Assembly (NCBI GenBank): GCA_000421085.1
Contig: ATWE01000001.1
Location: 248,001 to 312,000, forward strand
Reading direction: 5' to 3'
DNA length: 64,000 nt
Source of the DNA: Ensifer sp. USDA 6670
Lineage (GTDB): Bacteria; Pseudomonadota; Alphaproteobacteria; Rhizobiales; Rhizobiaceae
Shown here: piece by piece, positions 15,197 through 24,097 of the stretch
Layout: each line of letters opens with the position of its first letter
Numbering within the stretch: position 1 is the first letter of the stretch
The notes under the pieces: generated by a model
The model's input: the letters and a program-made list of their open reading frames with translations, nothing else
Databases searched by the model: none
Told to the model about the DNA's origin: nothing
Made by a program: the position numbers and the translations under genes

Positions 15197-15988
15197 TCAT
15201 CGCCCGGCATAGCGTGGCTCTCGCCGCTCTTTCCAGGCGGCAAGCCCTTCCTTGAGATCATGGCTCGGAACCATGCGTGCGAATTGCTCGCTTTCGCAAA
15301 GCAGACCTTCTCCGATCGCCATGTTGAGACCGCGCGTCACGGCCGTGATGATGGCGGCGGTGGCAAGAGGGGAATGGCAGATGATGCGATGGGCAAGCGC
15401 TCGGGCCGAGGCGATCAGTTGCTCATGCGGCACGACGGCATTGACGAGCCCCACGTCCAGCGCGCGTTGGGGCGAGAACGCATCCCCGGTCAAAAGCAGC
15501 TCAAGCGCGCGCTTTCGCCCTGCCAGGCGAGGCAGTCTCTGCGTGCCCCCGAATGTCGGCGGCATGGCAAGCTTGACTTCCGGTTTGGCAAAGCGCGCCC
15601 GTTCGCTCGCGATCGCGAGATGCACCGCTTCGGTCACCTCGCAGCCGCCACCATAGGCGAGACCGTTGACGGCAGCGATCACCGGCTTCGGAAAGGCCTC
15701 CAGTCGGTGCGTGAGCTGTTGCCCGCGCCGGACAAATTCGCGGGTGGCAGCGTTCACGCCCTCGGCCACGCTGCCGGAAAATTCGTGAATGTCGCCGCCT
15801 GCGGAAAAGGCGCGATCGCCCGCCCCGGTGAGAATAACTGCCTGCACCGTCTCGTCGATCTCGACACGGTCGAGAAGGGCTAAAAGCCGATCGATCAGTT
15901 CGTAGTTAAGCGCATTCAGCTTTTCGGGCCGGTTGAGGGTCAGGAGGGCGATGCCGGCCGAAATTTCGATAAGAACCGTATCGGACAT
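15197..15988 (-). CDS. Enoyl-CoA hydratase/isomerase family protein
   Basis: A protein of 263 residues from ATG 15988; the frame continues upstream but homology begins here (MSDTVLIEISAGIALLTLNR). Crotonase-fold signatures are SAGGDIHEF (first oxyanion-hole region) and GLAYGGGCEVTEAVHLAIAS (second). The glutamate expected about residue 112-115 of classic hydratases is seen as CEV, and the second catalytic Glu may be replaced in PPTFGGTQRLPRL, where hydratases usually have PGxGGTQRL. It hydrates or isomerises an acyl-CoA. It lies divergent from a TetR gene across an 84-base palindrome-bearing gap, so it is probably its target. Confidence 0.88.
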   Translation of the reverse strand: MSDTVLIEISAGIALLTLNRPEKLNALNYELIDRLLALLDRVEIDETVQAVILTGAGDRAFSAGGDIHEFSGSVAEGVNAATREFVRRGQQLTHRLEAFPKPVIAAVNGLAYGGGCEVTEAVHLAIASERARFAKPEVKLAMPPTFGGTQRLPRLAGRKRALELLLTGDAFSPQRALDVGLVNAVVPHEQLIASARALAHRIICHSPLATAAIITAVTRGLNMAIGEGLLCESEQFARMVPSHDLKEGLAAWKERREPRYAGR

Positions 15989-16041
15989 AAATTGTCTCCC
16001 ATTGTGTATTGACGGGCGGAGGCTAAGTCGGCGACACAGGA

Positions 16042-16067
16042 ATGTATATTCACTAGTCGGTATACAT
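16042..16067. promoter_or_regulatory. Palindromic operator for TetR regulator
   Basis: ATGTATA (16042-16048) and TATACAT (16061-16067) form perfect 7-base arms, and a central ACTAGT (16052-16057) is itself palindromic about the same centre. The site lies 5 bases before the TetR ATG and 54 bases from the divergent enoyl-CoA hydratase start. This is the usual place for a TetR operator that controls both genes. Confidence 0.65.
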
Positions 16068-16072
16068 AACTC

Positions 16073-16669
16073 ATGAGGACGGCACCCAACACACGCGAAC
16101 GCATCGTTTCCGCCGCTTCCAGGCTGTTCTATGCCGAAGGGATCCGCGCCGTCGGTGTGGACGCAGTCGCCGAGGCGGCCGGCGTAACGAAGCGAACGCT
16201 CTATTATCACTTTAAAAGCAAGGACGACCTGATTGCCGCCTATCTCGAGGGGCGCGATCAGCCGAACCTCAAGCTCTTCCAGAAATGGTTCAGCGAAACC
16301 GAGGGCGACGTGGCATCGAAAGTCGAGGGCATCTTCGTCAATCTTGCCCGCGCCGCCCGGCATCCGAAATGGAAGGGCTGCGGCTTCCTGCGAACCTCCG
16401 CCGAACTCGCCAGCATGCCGGGGCACCCGGCGATCCGTATCGGCGCCGCGCATAAGAAAAAATTCGAGGACTGGCTCCGGCAGGCGTGCGAGGCAGAAGG
16501 GATCGTGGCGCCGGAAGCGCTCGCGCGGCAGGTCCTGCTGCTCCTCGACGGCAGCTTTGCCGTCGTTTTGCTCCACCGTGATCCGAGCTATATGGAGACG
16601 GCGGGGGCGGCCGCGGCCTCGCTCGTGAAGCTGGCGCTATCGGAGCGGACAATCGGGAGGGACAAATGA
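16073..16669 (+). CDS. TetR/AcrR-family transcriptional regulator
   Basis: A protein of 198 residues. The N-terminal helix-turn-helix is clear: ERIVSAASRLFYAEGIRAVG, then VDAVAEAAGVTKRTLYYHFK-SKDDL at about residues 30-55, the strict TetR signature. The C-terminal ligand domain (KGCGFLRTSAELASMPGHPA) is of the type seen in regulators of small-molecule or acyl metabolism. It overlaps the following VOC gene by four bases, and the palindrome just upstream of its start implies autoregulation. The likely ligand is an acyl-CoA or the VOC substrate; this is inference. Confidence 0.92.
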   Translation: MRTAPNTRERIVSAASRLFYAEGIRAVGVDAVAEAAGVTKRTLYYHFKSKDDLIAAYLEGRDQPNLKLFQKWFSETEGDVASKVEGIFVNLARAARHPKWKGCGFLRTSAELASMPGHPAIRIGAAHKKKFEDWLRQACEAEGIVAPEALARQVLLLLDGSFAVVLLHRDPSYMETAGAAAASLVKLALSERTIGRDK

Positions 16670-17028
16670 CAGTACGACGCATCGTGCCAAATCTTCAGGT
16701 GTCCGATCCGCTTCAGGCGCATCGGTTCTATGCGGACCTGCTTGGCCTGGAGGTGGTGATGGATCACGGCTGGATCGTGACTTTTGCGGCGGCAGGCCGC
16801 TCCGCCATGCCGCAGGTGAGCTTCGCTACCGAAGGCGGATCGGGAACGCCGGTCCCGGCGCTCTCGATCGAGGTGGATGACGTGGACGAGACCTATCACC
16901 GCGCCGGGGCCGCCGGTGTGGAGATCGTCTACGATATCACCGACGAAAGCTGGGGCGTGCGCCGGTTCTTTCTGCGCGATCCGTTCGGCAACATTGTCAA
17001 CGTCCTTTCGCATCGGGCGAGGTCTTAG
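16666..17028 (+). CDS. VOC-family (glyoxalase/bleomycin-resistance fold) protein
   Basis: A protein of 120 residues. Two beta-alpha-beta modules are present: VRRIVPNLQVSDPLQAHRFY-ADLLGLEVVMD and PALSIEVDDVDETYHRAGAA, ending FFLRDPFGNIVNVLSH. The acidic ligand usually found in the last strand (DP-x-GN-xx-E) is Asn here (NIVNVL), so metal binding may be altered. ATG overlaps the TetR stop (ATGA), so the pair is translationally coupled. It is a possible dioxygenase, isomerase or resistance-type binding protein. Confidence 0.85.
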   Translation: MTVRRIVPNLQVSDPLQAHRFYADLLGLEVVMDHGWIVTFAAAGRSAMPQVSFATEGGSGTPVPALSIEVDDVDETYHRAGAAGVEIVYDITDESWGVRRFFLRDPFGNIVNVLSHRARS

Positions 17029-17030
17029 AG

Positions 17031-17129
17031 CGGGATGAGGAAATTGCGTGCGGTTTTCCTTCCGCATCCCGGGTCACAACCAATTAGAATCGATCACATT
17101 CGGAAGCGGTTGCTTCCTTCCTCATCCCG
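17031..17129. repeat. Intergenic inverted-repeat element
   Basis: CGGGATGAGGAA (17031-17042) and TTCCTCATCCCG (17118-17129) are perfect 12-base inverted arms about 75 bases apart. An inner hairpin GGAAGC-GGTT-GCTTCC occupies 17102-17117. The element starts three bases after the VOC gene's stop and resembles rhizobial intergenic palindromes. No T-run makes it a standard terminator. Confidence 0.6.
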
Positions 17130-17200
17130 GTGGCGAGCATAGGAATGAGGTTCAAGCCCTTGCCATACCGCGACAGACGAGGGGCTAAAGCCACTGACGC

Positions 17201-18484
17201 TTAGATCATCGTCAGCGCGTTCGCGACGTCAGCGACGAGATCGTCCGGATGCTCGATGCCGATCGACAGGCGGATCGTTGATTCGAGCACGCCGATGCGG
17301 GCGCGCACCTCGATCGGGACGCCGGAATGCGTCATCGCCGCCGGGTGGCTCGCGAGCGATTCCGTACCGCCGAGGCTGACGGCGAGCTTGAAGATCTGCA
17401 GCGCGTTGAGGAAGCGGAAGGCCGCCTCCTGGCCACCGGCGATGTCGAAGGAAAAGGTCGATCCCGCGCCGGTGCATTGCGTGGCGAATACGCGGCCGAC
17501 CGGCGTATCCGCGTCGTGGAACGGAAGATAGTGGATTCGCTCGACCTTGGGATGGTCGCGCAGGAATTCGGCGACGATGCGGGCGTTGTCGTTTGCCTTT
17601 TCCATACGCACCGACAGGGTTTCGAGCGAGCGCCCGATCATCCAGCAGGAATGCGGGTCGAGCTGCGTGCCGATCGAGCCGCGCAGGGCCTTCACCTGCC
17701 TGATCAGCGCCTTGGAGCCGAGAACGGCGCCGGCGATCAGGTCGGAATGGCCGCCGACATATTTGGTCAGCGAATAAAGGGAAAGGTCCGCCCCGTGTTC
17801 GATCGGGTGCTGAAAGACAGGGCCGAGCAGGGTGTTGTCGCAGGCGACGATCGGCCGATGCGCCTGTCTTTCTCCGATCCTTTCGGCAATGCGGCGGATC
17901 AACGCGACGTCGACAAGGCTGTTCGTGGGGTTGGCCGGCGTCTCTATCAAGATCACGGAGACCCGTCCCTTGCTCATCGCTTCTTCAGCCGCGGCATCGA
18001 CGGCCGCCTCGTCCGTACCATCGGCAAAGCCGACCGCGGAGACACCCAAATTGAGGAAGGTCTTGGCCAGCAACGTTTCGGTGCCGCCGTAAAGCGGCTG
18101 CGAATGCAGGATGGAGTCTCCCGGCCGCACGAAAGCGAGAAGCGTGGTCGCGATCGCCGACATGCCGGAGGAAAAGAGCGCGCCGGCTTCCGCTCGTTCG
18201 AAAATGGCGAGCCGGTCTTCGACGATCTCGCTGTTCGGGTGATTGAACCGGGAATAGACGAGCCCGGCACCCACGCCGGCGGGCGGTTCGCGCCGACCGG
18301 AGACGAAGTCGAAGAAGTCACGGCCCTCCTCGGCGGAGTGGAAGACGAAAGTCGAGGTGAGAAAGATCGGCGGCTTGACGGCACCCTCCGAGAGCTCGGG
18401 GTCGTAACCATAATTCAGCATCAGCGTTTCGGGATGCAGTTTGTGGTTGCCGATATGGGTCTTGGAAGGGTGCGGCGCGGTCAT
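17201..18484 (-). CDS. Cystathionine gamma-synthase/lyase family PLP enzyme
   Basis: A protein of 427 residues. The PLP lysine lies in [17 protein letters not shown], the invariant Cys/Met-metabolism signature; [14 protein letters not shown] binds the phosphate, [17 protein letters not shown] is the substrate-pocket tyrosine/arginine segment, and [20 protein letters not shown] is the C-terminal family motif. The N-terminal extension (about 25 residues before [10 protein letters not shown]) is longer than in MetB. It acts on cysteine, homocysteine, methionine or an O-acylated homoserine; which one cannot be told. It converges on the VOC gene and is divergent from a membrane hydrolase. Confidence 0.88.
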   Translation of the reverse strand: MTAPHPSKTHIGNHKLHPETLMLNYGYDPELSEGAVKPPIFLTSTFVFHSAEEGRDFFDFVSGRREPPAGVGAGLVYSRFNHPNSEIVEDRLAIFERAEAGALFSSGMSAIATTLLAFVRPGDSILHSQPLYGGTETLLAKTFLNLGVSAVGFADGTDEAAVDAAAEEAMSKGRVSVILIETPANPTNSLVDVALIRRIAERIGERQAHRPIVACDNTLLGPVFQHPIEHGADLSLYSLTKYVGGHSDLIAGAVLGSKALIRQVKALRGSIGTQLDPHSCWMIGRSLETLSVRMEKANDNARIVAEFLRDHPKVERIHYLPFHDADTPVGRVFATQCTGAGSTFSFDIAGGQEAAFRFLNALQIFKLAVSLGGTESLASHPAAMTHSGVPIEVRARIGVLESTIRLSIGIEHPDDLVADVANALTMI

Positions 18485-18717
18485 GGGTTTTTCTCCTTGG
18501 CGCAGGCAGACTCTACTACCAGCTTAAATATACCAAACGTCTGCGTCCGATCCTTGCTATTTGCGATCACATCGTTTTGATGCCCGCAATCTCTTGCCGG
18601 TGCAAAGATCCTCGACAGTGTCTCTGCTGCACGTTTGTCCTTTGCAGCAGGCTCGCGGGAGTTGACTGCGCGCCTGCGGAAAGCGACATTGCCGCCAGCG
18701 CGCGAGTGGAGTCCGCC

Positions 18718-20397
18718 ATGGAACACGTTCAGCAGACGGACCTGCCAAGACCGGTGCACCGTCATATCTCCACCTTCCTGCATTCGTTTTCCACAAGCGG
18801 CGTCCTGGTCGGCATTCTGTTCTTTGCGGTTTCGCTGACGCCAAGTCTGATACCCAGGCCCTATCTCATTCAGGCCGCGATCTCCGGGTTTTCGCTTGCG
18901 GCCGGCTACGCGATCGGCGTGTCCCTGCGCTGGCTCTGGTCCTTCTTCGAACTCCCCGAGCCGACGGTGCGGCGCGCGCGAACATTGAAGATCGCCGCTG
19001 CGATCGTCTCGATAGCGGCCGCGGCCGTATTCCTGTGGCAGGCGGCGCATTGGCAAAACACAGTGCGGCACATCATGGGCCTCGAGCCCATCGAGAGCGC
19101 CGAGCCGCTCAAGCTGGGTCTGATGGCCGTGCTCATGTTCATCGTCCTGGTCCTCCTGGCGCGGCTGTTCCGGCTGACCTTTCGCGTCTTTTCCCGATGG
19201 CTGCAATATTTCCTCACGCGGCCGATCGCTAACGCTCTCGGCGGGCTCGTGGCGCTCGCGCTGTTCTGGTCCGCTGCGAACGGCGTGATCTTCAAGTTCG
19301 CGCTTCGTGCCGCAGACAGTTCTTTCCAGCAACTCGATGCACTTATGGATCCCGAGATCGCACCGCCTGCCGACTCCGCCAGGACGGGGAGCGGCGCGTC
19401 GCTCGTGCACTGGGACGAGCTCGGGCGGCAGGGGCGGCAGTTCATCGCGTCCGGCCCGACCGGCGCCGAGATCGGGGCGTTCTTCGGGGCTGCAGCTCCC
19501 GACCCCGTGCGCGTCTATGTCGGGCTGAATTCCGCCGAGACCGCGCGGGAGCGGGCGAAGCTGGCCCTGGAGGAGCTGAAGCGTGCCGGAGGCTTCGAGC
19601 GCAAGTCGCTGATCGTCGTCGTGCCGACCGGCACCGGCTGGATCGACCCCGCGGCGCTCGACACGGTCGAATATCTGCTTCACGGCGACGTCGCGAGCGT
19701 GGCCGTGCAATATTCCTATCTCACCAGCTGGCTCTCCCTGCTGGTCGAGCCGGGATACGGCGCCGAAGCGGCCGACGCCCTCTTCGACGCGGTCTATGGC
19801 TACTGGACGACGCTGCCGAAGGATCGTCGGCCCAGGCTCTACCTGCACGGTCTGAGCCTTGGCGCGATGAATTCGCAAGGATCGGTCGATCTCTTCGACG
19901 TCATCAGCGATCCCTTCCAGGGCGCGCTCTGGAGCGGACCGCCGTTTCCTAGCACGCTCTGGCGTTCGGTGACGGCCGACCGCCTCGCCGGCTCGACCGC
20001 CTGGCTTCCGCGCTATCGCGACAGCTCCGCCATCCGCTTCACCAGCCAGGAGAATGCGCTGGATATTCCCGGCGCACATTGGGGCGCGATGCGGATCGTC
20101 TATCTGCAATATGCCAGCGACCCGGTGACCTTTTTCGATCCTCATTCCTTCTACCGGGAGCCGGACTGGATGACGCCTCCGCGGGGGCCCGACGTTTCGC
20201 CGGCGCTGAGCTGGTTTCCCGTCGTCACGGGGCTGCAGCTGCTTGCCGACATGGCATTGGCGACGACCTCGCCAATGGGCTACGGCCATGTCTACGCACC
20301 GGAACATTACATCGACGCCTGGATGGCGGTCACCGATCCGCAAGGGATTACGGCCGAGGATGTCACGCGGTTGAAGGCAAGATTCTCCGTGCGATAG
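18718..20397 (+). CDS. Membrane-anchored alpha/beta hydrolase (PF10081 type)
   Basis: A protein of 559 residues from ATG 18718, preceded by a GGAG site; an earlier in-frame start at 18577 lacks one. Residues 1-200 contain about four to five membrane segments (PF15420-like N-terminal domain). The remaining part has the Abhydrolase_9 pattern, including PRLYLHGLSLGAMNSQGSVD, where GLSLG is the nucleophile elbow with Ser, and a conserved FTSQENALD and YLQYASDPVTFF. It is an inner-membrane hydrolase of unknown substrate. It is divergent from the PLP enzyme. Confidence 0.82.
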   Translation: MEHVQQTDLPRPVHRHISTFLHSFSTSGVLVGILFFAVSLTPSLIPRPYLIQAAISGFSLAAGYAIGVSLRWLWSFFELPEPTVRRARTLKIAAAIVSIAAAAVFLWQAAHWQNTVRHIMGLEPIESAEPLKLGLMAVLMFIVLVLLARLFRLTFRVFSRWLQYFLTRPIANALGGLVALALFWSAANGVIFKFALRAADSSFQQLDALMDPEIAPPADSARTGSGASLVHWDELGRQGRQFIASGPTGAEIGAFFGAAAPDPVRVYVGLNSAETARERAKLALEELKRAGGFERKSLIVVVPTGTGWIDPAALDTVEYLLHGDVASVAVQYSYLTSWLSLLVEPGYGAEAADALFDAVYGYWTTLPKDRRPRLYLHGLSLGAMNSQGSVDLFDVISDPFQGALWSGPPFPSTLWRSVTADRLAGSTAWLPRYRDSSAIRFTSQENALDIPGAHWGAMRIVYLQYASDPVTFFDPHSFYREPDWMTPPRGPDVSPALSWFPVVTGLQLLADMALATTSPMGYGHVYAPEHYIDAWMAVTDPQGITAEDVTRLKARFSVR

Positions 20398-20439
20398 GTG
20401 CGCGTCAGCCCCTCGAACCGGGCGGTACCCCGGGGTTTG

Positions 20440-20566
20440 CCCCTCACCCTAACCCTCTCCCCGCAAAGCGGGGCGAGGGGACGAGTCCGCTTGGGATCCG
20501 TTGAGGCCGAAGCGGCGCACAACGGTCCCCTCTACCCGCAGGCGGGGAGAGGGTTAGGGTGAGGGG
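20440..20566. repeat. REP-like element pair in inverted orientation
   Basis: The first 25 bases (20440-20464) and the last 25 (20542-20566) are exact reverse complements, each of the form CCCCTCACCCTAACCCTC..., and each is followed by a GCGGGG hairpin. They lie between the hydrolase stop and the convergent LysR gene. The same unit recurs near 33113, 37481, 49996 and 63111 in this window. Confidence 0.75.
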
Positions 20567-20681
20567 CAGGCTCGGGTTCAGACCGGGTTGATTGCCGACA
20601 TTTTGGACAGGGATGACTGTCGACAGGTTAGTTCGGCATCTGAGGGGACCATCAACCCGATTGAACCTTCTCCACGGGACC

Positions 20682-21527
20682 CTACAAGCCGACCAGCAGT
20701 CCCTCCATTGCGCCGATGATCTTGCGATGCTGATGGGCATGGCGGGTGCGGAGACTTGTTGCCGCATAGACGGTCTGCGGAATGATCGGCGCATCGGCAA
20801 CGACGGCAACGCGGTCGGCGAGCCGATCGGCGGTCGCCTGCGTCACGTAAGCGGCGCCGCCCAGCGTGCGCAACAGGTCCGTGACGGCCATGTTCTGGCC
20901 GGCGGCGAGGGAAGCTCCCGAAAGGTGCGGAAGTGCCAGGCGATGCGCCCGGTCGAAGGCCGGCGAGTAACTCGAACGGATGTAGGTTTCGGGCTTCACC
21001 CCGGCCATCCGAGGTGCATCGGTGCTCACCAGCACGTAATGCAGTTCGCCGATCCGTTCATAGTGAAGGTCGGGCAGGAAATGCGGCGTGTAGAGGATCG
21101 CGAGATCGAGCTCGCCGGCGGCGAGATCGCGGTTCATCTGGTTCGAATAATCCGCTTCCATATAGATCTCGGTGGTCGGCAGGTCGCGGCGGATCGCAGC
21201 GACCCAGCGGCCGGCAATGGTCTCGGCCAGGTCGTGCTGGATTCCGAGCCGCATCGAACGTTCCAGAGCGCCTGCGCTCGCCACTGCACGCGTTGCCTCA
21301 TGCCACTGATTCTGCAAGGCCTTTGCATAGTCGAGAAAGCGCAGACCCGCAGCGGTCGGGAGGGTTCCGCCCTTGTTGCGGGTGAAGAGCTTGCGGTTGA
21401 ACTGCGTCTCCAGGGCCTTCACCCGATGAGAAACCGTTGATTGCGTGATGTTGAGGCGCTCGGCCGTACGGTTGAAACTGCGCGTTTCCATCAGGTCGAG
21501 AAAGGTCTCGATCAGGTCAACCTGCAT
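20682..21527 (-). CDS. LysR-family regulator of the GcvT-MttB locus
   Basis: A protein of 281 residues. The winged helix is at residues 1-60 (MQVDLIETFLDLMETRSFNR, then TAERLNITQSTVSHRVKALE). A periplasmic-binding-like effector domain follows. It is divergently placed 122 bases from the first GcvT oxidoreductase, and an ATCGA-N5-TCGAT half-palindrome containing T-N11-A lies between them. Context suggests it responds to a methylated amine or its product and controls the divergent operon. Confidence 0.9.
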   Translation of the reverse strand: MQVDLIETFLDLMETRSFNRTAERLNITQSTVSHRVKALETQFNRKLFTRNKGGTLPTAAGLRFLDYAKALQNQWHEATRAVASAGALERSMRLGIQHDLAETIAGRWVAAIRRDLPTTEIYMEADYSNQMNRDLAAGELDLAILYTPHFLPDLHYERIGELHYVLVSTDAPRMAGVKPETYIRSSYSPAFDRAHRLALPHLSGASLAAGQNMAVTDLLRTLGGAAYVTQATADRLADRVAVVADAPIIPQTVYAATSLRTRHAHQHRKIIGAMEGLLVGL

Positions 21528-21560
21528 TTGTGTTGCTCCTTGCTCCTCCCAGGCAATCTA

Positions 21561-21575
21561 ATCGAATTCGTCGAT
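21561..21575. promoter_or_regulatory. LysR-box candidate
   Basis: ATCGA-ATTCG-TCGAT: 5-base perfect inverted arms that also satisfy T-N11-A, the LysR recognition rule. It sits mid-way in the divergent gap between the LysR gene and the oxidoreductase operon. Confidence 0.4.
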
Positions 21576-21649
21576 CAATAAAGCTCAATCGCCGCGCTTG
21601 ATGGCATCCGGCTTCCCCGTCAAAAATCGCCGTAACAGAGGGAGCCAGC

Positions 21650-24097
21650 ATGTCGAATTTGCCGTCTCACGCGCGCGTCGTGATCATTGGCGGGGGAGCC
21701 GTCGGCGCCTCCTCGCTCTACCATCTTGCCAAGGCCGGTTGGACCGACTGCCTGCTTCTTGAAAAGAACGAGCTCACGGCCGGCTCGACCTGGCATGCGG
21801 CCGGCAACGTGCCGACCTTCTCCTCGTCCTGGTCGATCATGAACATGCAGCGCTATTCGGCTTCGCTCTATCGCGACCTGGGAGCGCTCGTCGATTACCC
21901 GATGAACTATCACGTGACGGGATCCATCCGCCTCGGCCATTCGAAGGAGCGGCTGCAGGAGTTCAAGCGCGTCGTCGGCATGGGCCGCTACCAGGGCATG
22001 GACCTTGATATACTGACGCCCGGAGAAATGCGCAGCCGCTATCCTTTCCTCGAAACGCATGAACTGACTGGCGCGCTTTATGATCCCTATGACGGCGACA
22101 TCGATCCGGCTCAGCTGACCCAGGCGCTCGCCAAGGGCGCGCGCGACTTGGGCGCGAAGATCATCCGCTTCTGCCCGGTGACCGGTGCCCGGCGCGAGAA
22201 GGACGAATGGGTGGTCGAGACGGCGCAGGGCGAAATCCGCTGCGAATACGTCGTCAACGCCGCTGGATACTACGCCCGCGAAGTCGGCAAGATGTTCGGC
22301 CGCGACGTGCCGATGATGGTGATGAGCCATCAGTACATCCTTTTCGACGAGATCCCGGAACTTGCCGCCTGGTCGAAGGAAGCCGGGCACAAGCTGCCGC
22401 TCCTTCGCGACGTCGACTCCTCCTATTATCTCCGCCAGGAGAAATACGGCATGAATCTCGGGCCATACGAGAAGAACTGCCGCGCTCATTGGGCAACGCC
22501 TGATGACCCGATGCCGGAGGACTTCTCATTCCAGCTCTTCCCGGACGATCTCGAAAGGCTGGAATGGTATTTGAACGATGCGGTCGAGCGTGTGGCGATC
22601 CTCGGGACGGCAGGTCTTTCGCGCGTCATCAACGGACCGATTCCCTATGCGCCGGACGGCAATCCGCTGATCGGCCCCATGCCGGGTGTGCCGAACGCCT
22701 TCGAAGCCTGCGTCTTTACCTTCGGCATCTGTCAGGCCGGCGGGGCGGGCAAGGTGCTCGCCGAATGGGTAACCGAGGGCCGGACCGAATGGGACATGTG
22801 GTCGTGCGACCCGCGCCGCTACACGGACTACACCGACCAGGACTATTGCGTCGCCAAGGGCATGGAGATCTATGGTCATGAATATGCGATGCATTTCCCG
22901 AAGCACTACTGGCCGGCCGGGCGCGGCAGGAAGCTCTCGCCGATCCACGACCGCATTGCGGCGCTCGGCGCGCAGTTCAAGCCCTATAACGGCTGGGAAC
23001 GTGCCATGTGGTACGCGAAACCCGGTGACGACACGTCAGAGGCTGCGACGCAGACCTGGGGAAGGGAAGGCCCTTGGGCGAAGCGGATCGAGGATGAGTG
23101 TCTCGCCGTGCGCGATGCTGCCGGCATTCTCGACCTGCCGGGCTTCTCGCGCTTCCGGCTGAAGGGGGAGGGCGCGCGCGCGTGGCTCTCCGGCCTCATT
23201 ACCGGCCGCGTACCGAAGCCCGGCCGCATCGGGCTTGCTTATTTTGCCGACGACAAGGGCCGCATCCTCACCGAAATGTCTGTCATGGCGATCGAGGAGG
23301 ATTTCTTCTTCCTGATCACCGCGGCGACGGCGCAGTGGCATGATTTCGAGTGGCTGCAGAAGCATCGCCCGGCGGACGCTGCCTTCACGCTGGATGACGT
23401 GACTGTGAAATTCGCCTGCCAGATCCTGACCGGGCCGAAATCGCGCGCGATCCTGGCCGAGGTCTCGGACGCCGACCTTGCGAAGGGGTGGCTGACGCAC
23501 CAGACGGCGCAGATCGCCGGCCGCTATTGTCAGCTCGTGCGGGTTTCCTTTGCCGGCGAACTCGGCTGGGAGATCCACACGAAAGTGGAGGATACCGCCG
23601 CGATCTTCGATGCCGTTTGGGAAGCGGGGCAGAAGCACGGCCTCAAGCCCTTCGGCATGGAGGCGCTCGACAGTCTGCGCATCGAGAAAGGCTACCGCGC
23701 CTGGAAGGGCGATCTCTCCACCGATTACACGGTCTTGCAGGGCGGGCTCGAACGCTTCGTCGACTGGGCGAAGCCGGGCTTCAAGGGCAAGGCGGCGCTG
23801 GAGCGTGAGAAGCAGCAGGGCGTCACGAAGCGCTTCGTGACGTTGACGGTCGAGGCTGGCGAGTGCGACGCGCCCTATATGTCGACGCTCTGGTCGGATG
23901 GGGAGGTCGTCGGCGAGACCACGTCCGGAAACTGGGGCTACCGCACCGGCAAGTCGATCGCCCTCGGCATGCTGCGCGCCGATCTGGCCGTTCCCGGCCA
24001 GGAGGTCGAGGTCGAGATCTTCGGCGACCGCTTCAAGGCCATCGTCCAGCCGGACCAGCCGCTCTGGGATCCCTCGAATGAAAGACTGAAGGCATGA
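21650..24097 (+). CDS. FAD-dependent oxidoreductase with GcvT domain (first copy)
   Basis: A protein of 815 residues. Residues 8-40 are a Rossmann FAD-binding fold (VVIIGGGAVGASSLYHLAKA) with the GSTWHAAGN covalent-flavin-type region; the DAO domain reaches about residue 390 (GICQAGGAGKVLAEWVTEG). A linker follows, then a GcvT tetrahydrofolate-binding domain (GFSRFRLKGEGARAWLSGLI) and a GcvT C-terminal barrel (SGNWGYRTGKSIALGML). This is the layout of dimethylglycine/sarcosine dehydrogenases, which oxidise N-methyl groups and pass the one-carbon unit to tetrahydrofolate. It overlaps the second copy by four bases. Confidence 0.88.
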   Translation: MSNLPSHARVVIIGGGAVGASSLYHLAKAGWTDCLLLEKNELTAGSTWHAAGNVPTFSSSWSIMNMQRYSASLYRDLGALVDYPMNYHVTGSIRLGHSKERLQEFKRVVGMGRYQGMDLDILTPGEMRSRYPFLETHELTGALYDPYDGDIDPAQLTQALAKGARDLGAKIIRFCPVTGARREKDEWVVETAQGEIRCEYVVNAAGYYAREVGKMFGRDVPMMVMSHQYILFDEIPELAAWSKEAGHKLPLLRDVDSSYYLRQEKYGMNLGPYEKNCRAHWATPDDPMPEDFSFQLFPDDLERLEWYLNDAVERVAILGTAGLSRVINGPIPYAPDGNPLIGPMPGVPNAFEACVFTFGICQAGGAGKVLAEWVTEGRTEWDMWSCDPRRYTDYTDQDYCVAKGMEIYGHEYAMHFPKHYWPAGRGRKLSPIHDRIAALGAQFKPYNGWERAMWYAKPGDDTSEAATQTWGREGPWAKRIEDECLAVRDAAGILDLPGFSRFRLKGEGARAWLSGLITGRVPKPGRIGLAYFADDKGRILTEMSVMAIEEDFFFLITAATAQWHDFEWLQKHRPADAAFTLDDVTVKFACQILTGPKSRAILAEVSDADLAKGWLTHQTAQIAGRYCQLVRVSFAGELGWEIHTKVEDTAAIFDAVWEAGQKHGLKPFGMEALDSLRIEKGYRAWKGDLSTDYTVLQGGLERFVDWAKPGFKGKAALEREKQQGVTKRFVTLTVEAGECDAPYMSTLWSDGEVVGETTSGNWGYRTGKSIALGMLRADLAVPGQEVEVEIFGDRFKAIVQPDQPLWDPSNERLKA

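Noticed and set aside
17327-18580. Plus-strand open frame of 417 residues across the PLP enzyme
   Set aside because: It is the antisense of a clear cystathionine gamma-synthase-type gene; the frame is open because of high GC.
18481-20343. Minus-strand open frame of 620 residues across the membrane hydrolase
   Set aside because: Antisense shadow; the plus-strand frame has real membrane helices and a nucleophile elbow.
20440-20566. CRISPR array
   Set aside because: Only two inverted palindromic units, no regular spacers and no cas genes; they are REP-like repeats.
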